This document shows positions 27,401 through 35,210 of a stretch of 64,000 bases of DNA, piece by piece. Origin of the DNA: Phoronis australis. Its lineage: Eukaryota > Phoronida > Phoronidae. The translations under genes and the position numbers were made by a program. Below the pieces are notes generated by a model. That model made no database searches, had not been told where the DNA came from, and was given only the letters and a program-made list of their open reading frames with translations. Location of the stretch: assembly GCA_002633005.1 (NCBI GenBank), contig NMRA01000036.1, positions 132,869 to 196,868 on the forward strand, in the 5' to 3' direction. Numbering within the stretch: the first letter of the stretch is position 1; every line of letters starts with the position of its first letter.

Positions 27401-30400
27401 AANNNNNNNNNNNNNNNNNNNNNNNNNNNNNNNNNNNNNNNNNNNNNNNNNNNNNNNNNNNNNNNNNNNNNNNNNNNNNNNNNNNNNNNNNNNNNNNNNN
27501 NNNNNNNNNNNNNNNNNNNNNNNNNNNNNNNNNNNNNNNNNNNNNNNNNNNNNNNNNNNNNNNNNNNNNNNNNNNNNNNNNNNNNNNNNNNNNNNNNNNN
27601 NNNNNNNNNNNNNNNNNNNNNNNNNNNNNNNNNNNNNNNNNNNNNNNNNNNNNNNNNNNNNNNNNNNNNNNNNNNNNNNNNNNNNNNNNNNNNNNNNNNN
27701 NNNNNNNNNNNNNNNNNNNNNNNNNNNNNNNNNNNNNNNNNNNNNNNNNNNNNNNNNNNNNNNNNNNNNNNNNNNNNNNNNNNNNNNNNNNNNNNNNNNN
27801 NNNNNNNNNNNNNNNNNNNNNNNNNNNNNNNNNNNNNNNNNNNNNNNNNNNNNNNNNNNNNNNNNNNNNNNNNNNNNNNNNNNNNNNNNNNNNNNNNNNN
27901 NNNNNNNNNNNNNNNNNNNNNNNNNNNNNNNNNNNNNNNNNNNNNNNNNNNNNNNNNNNNNNNNNNNNNNNNNNNNNNNNNNNNNNNNNNNNNNNNNNNN
28001 NNNNNNNNNNNNNNNNNNNNNNNNNNNNNNNNNNNNNNNNNNNNNNNNNNNNNNNNNNNNNNNNNNNNNNNNNNNNNNNNNNNNNNNNNNNNNNNNNNNN
28101 NNNNNNNNNNNNNNNNNNNNNNNNNNNNNNNNAAAATTTTCTTGATTTAGTTGTTAATATAACACATATACACATTAAGACCAAGGTGAGGAGCTTGAGA
28201 CCTGACTCAAGGGTCTAGCAGCGGGGTCCAACGAGATTTGAGAACAAGAAGTGGACACTCATCCCTCTAGTCCACCCTGTCCCTTTTGGTAGATACATTG
28301 TTGTTTTAACAGAGCAGTGCTTACTAGATATTTTAAGAAGCCCATTATGTATTTCAAGACAAAAAGAGGTTTTGAAAATGTAAGTAAGTTCAAAGGTATG
28401 ATGGTGCATTGCACAAAAAGAATTTCCAAAATTTTATTGTTCTTGTTTTTCTAGTTTTCATTAATGTTGATTTATTTATTGCAAACCATGAAAACTGCCA
28501 AAAGTTGTTTTGTGACATGTTCACTATGCAGACGAAACTGATGATGTTATACAAAAATCTTCTTAATCTTAGTATTTTTGTTGAGAAATTTGACAATTGA
28601 AATCAAACCCCTCTCGGTTATTGCTATTGTGTTAAATAGGTCATGAACTATGGAGTGTTTAGGAATTCATTAACTTGTATTTACCTTAACATTTTGTCAC
28701 AGATATATCTGACAAGTTCCTTATAGTAGGCCCTTTAGTTTTGTTGACACCTGTCACGTTGTATCAGTATTGGCAGCTATTGAAGAGAGATCCAGGTAAG
28801 ACCTGCTTTGTTATGTCATTCAGTTCTACCTTGTCTTTGCAGTGGCCCTTCTTGTGGTGATCTTTAGGTCTGTATGAAACCTGCTTTGTAAAAATTGTGA
28901 ACTTCAGCACTGGTACCGAAATGAATTTCTTCAAGATTGAGTTACTAAACTGACGTTTCACCTGACAGCCACATTCATTATCTCACGTACATGTGACATG
29001 ACTTGTGCAGAAACATTTATTTTACTTACACCAACAAATATCTGAGAGAGGGAATGATTTTGAATTTCATTAGGACTTATTGCCGGTATACGAACCCTTC
29101 AGAACACCTCCGTGTATCAATTAAGGTAATGATTTTGAGGTGGAAGCATAACTTGTCACGCCACTTTTGCTCAGAAACAGTAGCCATTTTCCAGGTTTAA
29201 TAGAAGCCTTAAAATAAATATCCAAACAAATACACCAGTGTCTGCATTGATGCATCCTTATTCACCATAGGCCAAAGTCAATCACTATTTATTTTACTTA
29301 GATTTTATTTTTCTGGAGCTCCTTTACTGATGGAGAGCACAAGCCCATGTAGTTGGACTTTGAGGCTTCATCAAAATCACGGGCAATGTCCAATAGAACA
29401 AACTATGATATGTCTAGATACCAGGTTTTAAAATTTCAACCCAACTTCCATTTCCATGGACCCAGTGTTTTATCTTGTACACTCCAGATTCTGGTGAGGG
29501 CAGTTGGCACTTTTCCGTGGGATAAATAATGCCAAAAAGAGGTGCATAAGCCATTTGAGTTTCACCATTTTAAAGTTAAAAAGCTGCAAACAGTTTGGGT
29601 GTTTTTGTAGGTGTCGTACATGAACACTATGATTTGATTTTTGTCAGTTTCAAGTCATCTCACCAAGCGAAAACTAGGTAACATTCCTCAGAAAAATACT
29701 ACGTATATGAGGATGGTACTGTGCCAAATAGCTGCGAGAATTTACAAGACGAGACGAGACAATGAAATCCAACACCAGGTGGCACTGTGTGTTTTAGCAA
29801 GAAAAGTTTCCAAATGTTGAGTTCATGCTAAACATAGTTTTGCATCTAGCGCTCTATCAATTTCAAGTTTGTTTACCTAGTAGTAATCAAATTTAGTTTT
29901 GTGTATTTTACTGCGAAAATTACAGTTGACCTATCTCTGTAATCCAGTGGACATTAGGTGACAGTGGTTTATGGTTAGTGGGTGGCCACAGAGTGCAGAG
30001 CTTACGATCCATGGACATGTAATCAGCTGATACACCAACGAACCTTATTTCAGATTTGTGCATGTCTTTTCTCTGTGGAGTGCAGCACTTGAATGTAGCC
30101 TATATTCTCAGCGCGATAACCCTCAAGAGCCAAGGTTAAAACCTGTTTGAAATGAGGGACTTGGAATGAAATTTGTTGTGTATTCTGTCTAATCTAGGGT
30201 AGGAAGATTCTTGCTTTAAACAAAGTAGTTTTCTTCTACTGGTATTTCTCAGTAGTTGTCTAAAATTTGCTAAAATTGGAGTTAACACCGATGAAGGAGT
30301 TACAATTTTACAGATTGAAGCTACTGGTAAACATTCCATCTAGGTAAACAAATAAGCTGTGATGTCAAAAAACCTGTAATATGTCATGTTCCCACTTTTG

Positions 30401-32213
30401 CCTGATGTTCTCGTGCAGACACTCTTAATGTTTACCTGACTTTCTGTCGTCATGTGGTCACTTTTATCAAAGGGCGTAAGTCCAGTCTTAGCACATTATT
30501 GCAAACACGGCACTGCATTTTTAGAGAAGCAAAAATATTGCAATTCGTGTAAAGTTGATAATTTTTCATATTCGGAGTTAATGACCATTTGATGAGCTAT
30601 GTACAAATTATTAAAATGCGGACTTGCAACTTCTTAAACAGGACCCAGTTGATTATGTTTGAGCAAACATAAAGATCTCAAAAAACACACGAGCAATTGA
30701 TATAAATCCTAAATAAGATACCTTGATAAAAAGTGTAACAATAATAACATTTTGACTTCGGTTTGATATTTATGTTTTAGTGATCTGTACGAGGTATTGT
30801 TCCAGGTGCAGTGACAAAGTCTGCCATGAAAGCAGATGGGTCCTACTACAGCATAAAAGATCTAGGTTCGGGAGAACTCAAGGCTGAATCTTTTTGTATT
30901 TCTTGCGAGGTGAGTGCTTCTAGAATAAATTACACGAGAATTTAATCTCAGTCTGTTCTCTCAAGTTCTACATTTCGTTATATCTTGTGCTGTATATTAC
31001 ATCACTGCAGTATGTATGATTTAAGAAAGTCAGGGCCGAGGGTCTAGTATTTGTGCTCAAAATCAAACTCAAAATTATTATTTCTGACATTTTCTATAAT
31101 TCCACTTTTTGTGCAGAGCTCAAGATAACTGTCTATCATTCTTTGCTTGAGCATATTATGGTTTATGAAATGTTCGTCTAATCCCAATTGCAGTTGATGT
31201 CCCCAATATTATACTGAAAAGTTCGAGTCAAAACTCAAGTAGTTTTTACTCAAAATCTTAAGATTTCACTCACATTTGTAACTCAAATGTAGGTGTCGTC
31301 TAATCCAAGCTTAGACTAGACACTCATCGGCATATACCATAGTATACTCAAGCACAATATAATAGGCAGTTATTTTGAGTTCATTTTTAAGTAGAATGAA
31401 AAAGGTAAGAAATAATTGTGAGTTTGTCTTTGAGCAAAAATAGTACACTCTGGCCTAGAAATTTTTATTGGGCGAAAATTAATAAAAAATATTTCATTCT
31501 CAACTGCCTTTGAACACGTTTTATGTAGTTTGATAATGTAATGTTTGAGGTGAAGTTGAATGAAATTACTTTGAAATCTGTGAAATTTTGATGCAAATTT
31601 TTGTTTTGACATTTTGTTGATTTAAGAAAAACGATTGTTGGTAAATTTTGAAAACTACTGTATGTTCCATCGTGAAAACGTTTAACAGTTTAAGAGTAAT
31701 GACCCTTGTGGTGATTTTGCTGCATTTCAGACGGTGCGTCCTGATAAGGGTACAGAACGAATCAAACACTGTAAGTTGTGCGAAATGTGCGTGTACGGTA
31801 TGGACCACCACTGCCTGTACCTGTTGAAATGTGTAGCACGGCACAACCACAGGCTGTTTGTCATCTTCATCGCTGGTCTCCTCTCCGCGATGGTATTGTT
31901 TGTGATAGGCATGGCAAACAGTTTACAACTACAGTATCCTGATGCAGACGGCTTTGGTGATATAGCCACTCGAGCATTTAAAGAAAACAGTCTTATACTG
32001 AGCACCATGTTCCTTAATGTAGCATCTGTGATCTGGGGTTGGGTCCTATTATATAGTCAGCTGAAAGTCATCGCTCAGGGTTTCACGTCTGTGTTCCAGC
32101 CAATGTTCAATACAGACTCTGGTCTCACCAGTGGGGAGAAGCTGATGAACATTTTGTATTTTTTAGGCGGGAGAGAGATTTATGCAAAAGATCCACTGTA
32201 TGAGAATGTATGA
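9375..32213 (+). CDS. Ankyrin-repeat DHHC protein S-acyltransferase (ZDHHC17/HIP14-like)
   Basis: Predicted enzyme: transfers palmitate from palmitoyl-CoA to protein cysteines at Golgi or endosomal membranes, with ankyrin repeats recruiting substrate (family knowledge). Seen: exons 9375..9486, 14876..15122, 15535..15667, 16786..16968, 18772..19013, 21801..21883, then 28703..28795, 30806..30909 and 31731..32213 (near-identical upstream copies at 23444, 26028 and 26946). They sum to 1680 nt, 559 residues plus stop. Six ankyrin-like repeats (about residues 38-240) precede four hydrophobic segments, a DPG motif (about 363-365) and a Cys-rich domain with D424-H-H-C427. All zinc ligands are present, but the usual Pro-Trp after DHHC is Leu-Tyr, the first CRD spacer is 13 residues instead of the usual 9, and no TTxE motif is evident. 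The order ANK-TM-DHHC is diagnostic of the HIP14/Akr1 class. The start ATG is the first in frame, but a more 5' exon is possible. Confidence 0.85.
9549..10292 (+). repeat. Direct repeat of about 740 bp, copy 1
   Basis: Same sequence as 11434..12176, with numerous substitutions and small indels. Begins TGTATGAAGACTGTCGTCAA and ends in a perfect hairpin, AAAGCTGTATATTTATATACAGCTTT. Both ends carry AGCTGTAT/ATACAGCT. Probably a non-autonomous transposon; it starts only about 60 bp after the first exon of the ANK-DHHC gene. Confidence 0.8.
11434..12176 (+). repeat. Direct repeat of about 740 bp, copy 2
   Basis: Second copy of 9549..10292, same orientation, same terminal hairpin (AAAGCTGTATATTTAG then TATACAGCTTT). 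The roughly 1.1 kb between the copies is unrelated. Confidence 0.8.
12194..12335. mobile_element. Short terminal-inverted-repeat element
   Basis: Ends GGGCACTGGTCGGATATA and TATATCAGACCAGTGCCCCC are inverted copies of each other. About 140 bp, non-coding, just after the second direct-repeat copy. Confidence 0.5.
12859..13134 (-). pseudogene. Possible fragment of a transposon-derived integrase-type protein
   Basis: An open stretch contains NGRQGRPKFDIDYRGLRFF. A G-R-P-K/R-F-D/E-I motif followed by a helix is characteristic, to my recollection, of the N-terminal region of integrase-core proteins common in animal genomes. The helix-turn-helix that should follow is not intact and no catalytic part is visible. 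Weak identification. Confidence 0.25.
13325..13570. repeat. Degenerate minisatellite, period about 20 bp
   Basis: Roughly a dozen imperfect units resembling AAACAGGATTGAATTCACAA follow one another (GGATTGAATTCACAAC, GCATTGAATTCACAAAACAG, GCATTGAGTTCACGA and so on). Lies in intron 1 of the ANK-DHHC gene. Confidence 0.75.
14203..14597. mobile_element. Palindromic MITE, copy 2
   Basis: Near-identical to 8563..8972 along its whole length, in the same orientation, in intron 1 of the ANK-DHHC gene. Both copies keep the GGGCCCGGTCTC ends, which points to recent mobility. Confidence 0.88.
14876..15122 (+). CDS. ANK-DHHC gene, exon 2: ankyrin repeats 1-2
   Basis: TATTACAG acceptor and GT|GTGAGT donor; 247 nt, phase 1 to 2. 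Contains NGFTPLHKACLRGDINIVRI, GADPNSRNNNEETAFMYACK and GADLGAVDNLGRGAMHHSA. Same length, phases and repeat register as the minus-strand exon 199..445. Confidence 0.93.
15535..15667 (+). CDS. ANK-DHHC gene, exon 3: ankyrin repeats 3-4
   Basis: GTTCACAG acceptor and GAC|GTAAGT donor; phase 2 to 0. Contains YGLHYLHEVCGVPYDWCDNQ, then QTALMIVSMHGHMEALKYLL, an ankyrin helix pair. Confidence 0.9.
16786..16968 (+). CDS. ANK-DHHC gene, exon 4: ankyrin repeats 5-6
   Basis: TTTTACAG acceptor; donor CAA|GTATAT; 61 codons, phase 0 to 0. Contains GNTALHIAALQGHLLVAWWL and SLTPLDLAHKTKDLK. The TPLDLA signature is typical of the last ankyrin repeat in HIP14-like proteins. Confidence 0.9.
17430..18105 (-). 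pseudogene. LINE (non-LTR retrotransposon) remnant: end of reverse transcriptase ORF and C-terminal Cys/His motif
   Basis: Minus-strand frames give, in order, KVYQVCIFSTLLYSSESWPL, LRRILGIKWLDHDSNNKVLT, RCLHWLGHMRRIDDGRMPD, DVCKRDLKTGNINVADWE and a CDNCNR...SRIGLFSHRRHC finger. These are the standard C-terminal blocks of animal LINE polyproteins. At least two frameshifts and stops separate them, so it is dead. It sits antisense in the intron between exons 4 and 5 of the ANK-DHHC gene. Confidence 0.88.
18438..18492. repeat. Small perfect-ended hairpin
   Basis: ACCGTATTCTCCCTAATAAG is mirrored by CTTATTAAGGTGAATACGGT-like sequence, giving a 55-bp inverted repeat with arms of about 23 nt. Looks like a tiny MITE. 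Confidence 0.6.
18772..19013 (+). CDS. ANK-DHHC gene, exon 5: end of last ankyrin repeat and TM1-TM2
   Basis: Encodes ETADLLKWVWLFPDTNY, then hydrophobic SVWFIMAAVLSKVLGPF and VVMTVCMGFTVFTIL; donor AA|GTGAGT, phase 2. Two nested acceptors exist: TTGCAG ending at 18765 and ACACAAG ending at 18771. Only the second keeps frame with exon 4 and gives a normal-length final ankyrin helix, so I chose it. The first would need an unseen exon carrying 2 nt. Confidence 0.8.
19099..20458. mobile_element. Non-autonomous DNA transposon with about 30-bp TIRs, copy 1
   Basis: The left end GTACCATACTCGTCCGGGTT and the complemented right end GTACCGTACCCGTCCACGTT match at most positions and continue ...GCCCA. 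Just inside the left end the motif CCCATGCTCAGCTTAC is repeated. No transposase frame. About 1.36 kb, in the intron between exons 5 and 6. Confidence 0.7.
21801..21883 (+). CDS. ANK-DHHC gene, exon 6: TM3
   Basis: GATTTCAG acceptor and CCCT|GTATCC donor; phase 2 to 1. Encodes a Gly-rich hydrophobic helix, AGCFGGGFIGSIIIFYWK. Confidence 0.8.
22922..23033 (-). repeat. SINE-like element (copy A segment; duplicated at 28181..28292)
   Basis: Minus strand GGTGGACTAGAGGGATGAGT resembles an A box of Leu/Ser type tRNAs, followed by CGCTGCTAGACCCTTGAGTC, a block also found in the element at 50985. Confidence 0.45.
23444..23536 (+). CDS. ANK-DHHC gene, exon 7 (copy A): TM4 and DPG motif
   Basis: TGTCACAG acceptor and CCAG|GTAAGA donor; phase 1 in and out. 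Encodes FLIVGPLVLLTPVTLYQYW then LLKRDPG. The DPG motif just before the Cys-rich domain is conserved in DHHC enzymes. The exon is repeated identically at 28703..28795. Confidence 0.85.
24438..24910. mobile_element. About 470-bp block present only in segment copy A
   Basis: Absent from the aligned position near 29700 in copy B, where the flanks meet directly. The block is bounded by AAAATAC-like repeats, and its two ends carry a 65-bp direct repeat (starting AAATCGGTAAATAAAA, at 24440 and 24830). Looks like an insertion polymorphism of a small element with direct terminal repeats. Confidence 0.65.
26028..26131 (+). CDS. ANK-DHHC gene, exon 8 (copy A): start of the Cys-rich domain
   Basis: TTCTAG acceptor and GAA|GTGAGT donor; phase 1 to 0. 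Encodes GAVTKSAMKADGSYYSIKD and ends SFCIACE, the first C-x2-C of the DHHC domain. Differs from copy B by two replacements (Val/Glu in GSG-V/E-L, Ala/Ser inside C-I-A/S-C). Confidence 0.88.
26270..26668. mobile_element. Decayed relative of the palindromic MITE (copy A segment)
   Basis: Same internal order as 8563..8972 (AAGTTCGAGT..., TTTTTACTCAAA..., CCATAGTATACTCGAGC, TTATTTTGAGTTC) but heavily mutated. The allelic copy lies at 31057..31460. Confidence 0.6.
26946..27402 (+). CDS. ANK-DHHC gene, exon 9 (copy A), cut by assembly gap
   Basis: ATTTCAG acceptor, phase 0. Carries HCKLCEMC, then MDHHC (catalytic Cys at 27027..27029) and two more hydrophobic segments. Sequence stops at the N run after GREIYA. 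Every base difference from copy B that I spotted within the coding overlap is synonymous. Confidence 0.88.
27403..28132. other. Assembly gap, 730 Ns
   Basis: Unbroken run of N. The left edge interrupts copy A of the last DHHC exon; the right edge opens at the first base of a segment already present at 22876. The open frames that seem to cross it are artefacts of translating N. Confidence 0.99.
28703..28795 (+). CDS. ANK-DHHC gene, exon 7 (copy B): TM4 and DPG motif
   Basis: Same 93 bp and same splice sites as 23444..23536. Used in the 559-residue model because copy B is contiguous with a complete last exon. Confidence 0.85.
30806..30909 (+). CDS. ANK-DHHC gene, exon 8 (copy B)
   Basis: TTCCAG acceptor and GAG|GTGAGT donor. 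Encodes the same peptide as copy A except Glu for Val and Ser for Ala (ends SFCISCE). Both cysteines are retained. Confidence 0.88.
31057..31460. mobile_element. Decayed relative of the palindromic MITE (copy B segment)
   Basis: Counterpart of 26270..26668 in the duplicated segment, differing by a few substitutions and indels only, so it predates the split of the two segment copies. Confidence 0.6.
31731..32213 (+). CDS. ANK-DHHC gene, exon 9 (copy B): catalytic DHHC core and C-terminus
   Basis: ATTTCAG acceptor, phase 0, stop TGA at 32211..32213. Residues 400-559: C-x2-C-x13-H412-C413-x2-C416-x2-C419-x4-D-H-H-C427-x5-C433-x4-N438-x3-F442, then TM segments (VIFIAGLLSAMVLFVIGM and MFLNVASVIWGWVLLY) and a short tail ending DPLYENV. 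Catalytic Cys codon at 31812..31814. Compared with family consensus, Pro-Trp after DHHC is Leu-Tyr and the first spacer is four residues long. Confidence 0.92.
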   Translation, partial: TVRPDKGTERIKHCKLCEMCVYGMDHHCLYLLKCVARHNHRLFVIFIAGLLSAMVLFVIGMANSLQLQYPDADGFGDIATRAFKENSLILSTMFLNVASVIWGWVLLYSQLKVIAQGFTSVFQPMFNTDSGLTSGEKLMNILYFLGGREIYAKDPLYENV

Positions 32214-34763
32214 TTATGTTACGGTATTCGAAGAAGGAACGTGACTGTGTCATATACTTGTGTTAGTTTTTTCTGTAGACTGTGCCTGTACATTGTACAT
32301 TACGCGATTCCAAAAGGTCAGGGATGTACACAGAATTGGCTATGCCATACCAATATTTTATACAGGTTAGCACAACAAGGGGGAAATCAAGAATTTGTCG
32401 GACTTCAAAACCAGTTGGCTTCACTGCAAAAATCAAATGGGCTGTGATCTAACGTGTTGTCCGGAATTCAAAACGCCATGCTCTCACCCAAAAAATACTA
32501 GTTGGTTGGACCCAAAGCACTATGGCTGGCGCTATATCTAGTTGGCCCCTGATCAGACACAACAGCAGGACTTCCTCAGAGACTTGTTTGAACGTCTCTG
32601 AGGATTCGAGTGACACCTAGTGCTTATTTTTCATACCCGTTTGTTTTTGTTCAAAATCGGCGATTTGTTCAGCCATTGTGTTTGAGCTTTGGCCAACACG
32701 TTTTAGGTCTGGCAAACCAGTTTTTTTAGTGCAGCCATCTGGTTTTGAGGTACCAACTATCACGTTTTAAGTAGAACACCGGCTATTGGGTTTTGCAGTC
32801 CAGCCAGCTAGTTTTGAAGTCCAGGCAAGTGGTTTTGAAGTCCGACCAATTGTTGATTTCCCCCTCCCCCTTGGTCAAAGACATTTTTATATATTAACTT
32901 TTAAAATTGCTATCAATTCAGACAAGTTTGATTAATGTATGGATCTGGTCTCAACTTGTTGTAAACTCAGCTGAGAAGGGATTTATGGATCTGCAATAAA
33001 CCAACAGTTCATTCTTACTCAAAGCCATGTCCAGCGCATAAAATGAGGAGTCCAAAAGTAAATAGCACTGCATGTTACAACGCGAGTCATGTTTCCAAGC
33101 TTCTCACTGGGTTGTAACTGGTCATAGACTATGTTTTGTGCATTTTTTTTTCATTCATAGTTTAATTACTTGGGATAGCATACTACCTGTAGTGGTTTTT
33201 ACTGGAAAGGTTGCGTTAATGGGAAGATATTGCGAAGTGCCATTGTATGAATTTATATTTTGTCTGCTTGGTGGCATTTTGGTACTTTGTAATGTTTTAG
33301 TGCAAATGACAAATCATACGAGAGATTCAATGTAGGCAATGTGGTTATTATTGAACCCTCTGAGATGTCATTCATTATTTTCTTAGTGATTTCAAGCATA
33401 ACTACAAATGGGTCGTATTTTCTTACATATATTTGCAGCCACTGTTAACCATTGGTCACAATTTTTATGACATCAGCAATGCATGAATATTAATGCGAGC
33501 AATCCATGAATATTAATGCGTCTATGAATTACTACCTTCACTTTAACTGTAATAAGTTGTATAAAAGTCGCCACACAATTTTTTACAGATGGTTTATAAT
33601 AATCTTTATTCTTAATATCATTTAATTAAAAGAATGTCTGTGTCCAAAAGCCTACAAATCTGGCTCAGCTTGACTTCACAGGTATTCTCAATTTGTCATT
33701 TACTTTGAAATTAATATTTTGTATCTAAGCATAATTTATTTTAAAAGCGTCTAAAATATGGCACCATATCCTATTTCCTTCATTGTCACACACCCTTGTT
33801 TGTAAATACAATAAGTTGGTACTAAAATCTTGATTATATTTGCTCAGCTATATTACATTTAGTGACAATTATGGATGTCTAACACTATCAACAGAGCTTT
33901 CACTATATGACCTGCAGAAAAATTGTTTCCAATGCCAATTATGAGACCTAATCAGTGGACTTGGAAATGTTGCAGCAAGGATTTCTCCTTGAATGTACAT
34001 GGCTGTTGGTGAAATAGACTGAGGTCTGGACGAACCAGACAACTTTAATTAAACGAATACCACACTGTCCATGAGGTTCCCAGTCATGTTATGCAATGGT
34101 TAGTTGGTTCCCCGTTGACTTTGCCCCCATTCTCAGATAGTATTGAGAACCATGTTTGCCTGACAGAGCCCTTAAATTAATTTCTTAACTATATTCCTAA
34201 AGGGATGAAACAATGAATGCAAATCAATTTGAATGAGTGTAATCATAACTACCCCACGTTACCAGTCCAACCCTTCTTCCAAGCCAGAGCCAGTGGTCAG
34301 CTTTTGGGAGCCCTTAGATAAGATTTGACTGGGGCCTCTTTCAGATTACATTCATAGTAGAGCCCCCTAGTCCCTGCAGGCCTCAAGCAGCCTCTAATTT
34401 TGCCCAGTGGGCAAGCCAGCCCTGTTCAGTACCCACAAAGAAATAGATGCAAAATTGTTAACTCATAATATTTAACTCACTGAGTAAGTTAAAAACAATA
34501 ATTGACTAATAAAATAACGTAAAATTATCTTATGTTTTGATTCAGCATGAACGGATTATGCACTTTTTTCACTTAACCTTTTTTATAAAAAATTGTAATG
34601 ACCAATATTTTAGCAGCAAATTCACACAGTTTAATGTATGTTCTTTCTCTGAACCACCATTTTCTAGTTTAATAAATGAAAGTCCTTTGATTAAGCTACA
34701 GAGCTAATTATTTACAAGGTGATAGGACCAATGTTTGCCCAGAGGTGTTTCTGAGCAAACTCC
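32214..34763. other. 3' flanks of the two convergent genes
   Basis: Contains the foldback at 32376, an AATAAA at 32995..33000 that could serve ANK-DHHC mRNA polyadenylation, and ATTAAA on the minus strand near 34670 for the cadherin. No coding exons seen. Confidence 0.55.
32376..32872. mobile_element. Foldback element with subterminal tandem repeats
   Basis: The left end AAGGGGGAAATCAAGAATTT followed by GTCGGACTTCAAAACCAGTT reappears, inverted, at the right end. Each arm is built from 20-21 bp units of the GGACTTCAAAACCAG type. Lies about 160 bp beyond the ANK-DHHC stop codon, probably in its 3' UTR. Confidence 0.78.
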
Positions 34764-35210
34764 TTACTGAGTTTGAGTAAAAGGCAAATCTGTCACAACC
34801 TTAAAGGAAGTTGCACGCGATTGGTCCACCAGTTGCGTCTGCTGCACAGGCACAGACGACGTCTGCACAAACGACTGAGTGCGTGTCTGCTGAACAGGCA
34901 AGGATGAAGTCTGCACAAATGATTGAGTGCGCGTCTGCACAGGCACAGCAACCGAGCGTGGCAAATTCAGATCAGTCACGACGGTATACCCTTCGTTGGT
35001 TGTGGGGGCAAGAGGCTGCGTAAGTGGTACCGCCTCAATGGTGTTTGTACGTTGAATGGTTTGCGTTTCATACTGCGCTGTCGACGGCTGGCTTACAATG
35101 GCGTACTGGGACTGCGTGGACTGGATTGAAGGTTGCAATTTGGGAAGATCAGCCACCACAGTGTACTCCGTGTTGACGATGGGTTGAGCTGGCTGACTCA
35201 GTGTTATCAC
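34764..35210 (-). CDS. Cadherin last exon (1303-1450): YxVV repeat tail
   Basis: ATTGTAG acceptor, phase 0, stop TAA at 34764..34766. TEYTVVADLPKL, SQYAIVSQPS, EGYTVVTDLNLP and SFKVVTDLPF are spaced copies of one motif. Between the third and fourth lies a tandem repeat of about 16 residues (VQQTRTQSFVQTSS). Rich in Gln, Thr and Ser. T-E-Y-T-V-V fits T-x-Y-x-x-V/I (ITSM) and S-Q-Y-A-I-V fits S-x-Y-x-x-V (ITIM). Confidence 0.9.
   Translation of the reverse strand: MITLSQPAQPIVNTEYTVVADLPKLQPSIQSTQSQYAIVSQPSTAQYETQTIQRTNTIEAVPLTQPLAPTTNEGYTVVTDLNLPRSVAVPVQTRTQSFVQTSSLPVQQTRTQSFVQTSSVPVQQTQLVDQSRATSFKVVTDLPFTQTQ

Larger units (their letters stand above)
22876..27402 (+). repeat. Copy A of the duplicated segment carrying exons 7-9
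   Basis: Counterpart of 28133..32186. Contains exons at 23444, 26028 and 26946 and their introns. It continues seamlessly from the unique upstream sequence, whereas copy B is the one joined to the unique 3' flank, as expected for a collapsed-bubble failure. Confidence 0.9.
28133..32186 (+). repeat. Copy B of a roughly 4.1-4.5 kb duplicated segment (copy A 22876-27402)
   Basis: From 28133 the sequence repeats that from 22876 almost base for base, including introns, SINE-like remnant, exons 7-9 and a decayed palindromic element. Differences are scattered substitutions and small indels, plus one block of about 470 bp present only in A (24438..24910). Copy A ends and copy B begins exactly at the gap. 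I read this as two haplotypes left side by side by the assembler; a recent tandem duplication is the alternative. Confidence 0.9.

Noticed and set aside
27378-28218. Long open frames on both strands across the N run
   Set aside because: They are produced by untranslated N triplets; only the first part (exon 9 copy A) is real.
32241-32447. 68-codon plus-strand frame after the DHHC stop
   Set aside because: It reads into the arm of the foldback element and has no splice or domain support.
34811-35129. Plus-strand frames opposite the last cadherin exon
   Set aside because: Shadows of the low-complexity Q/T/S coding sequence on the minus strand.
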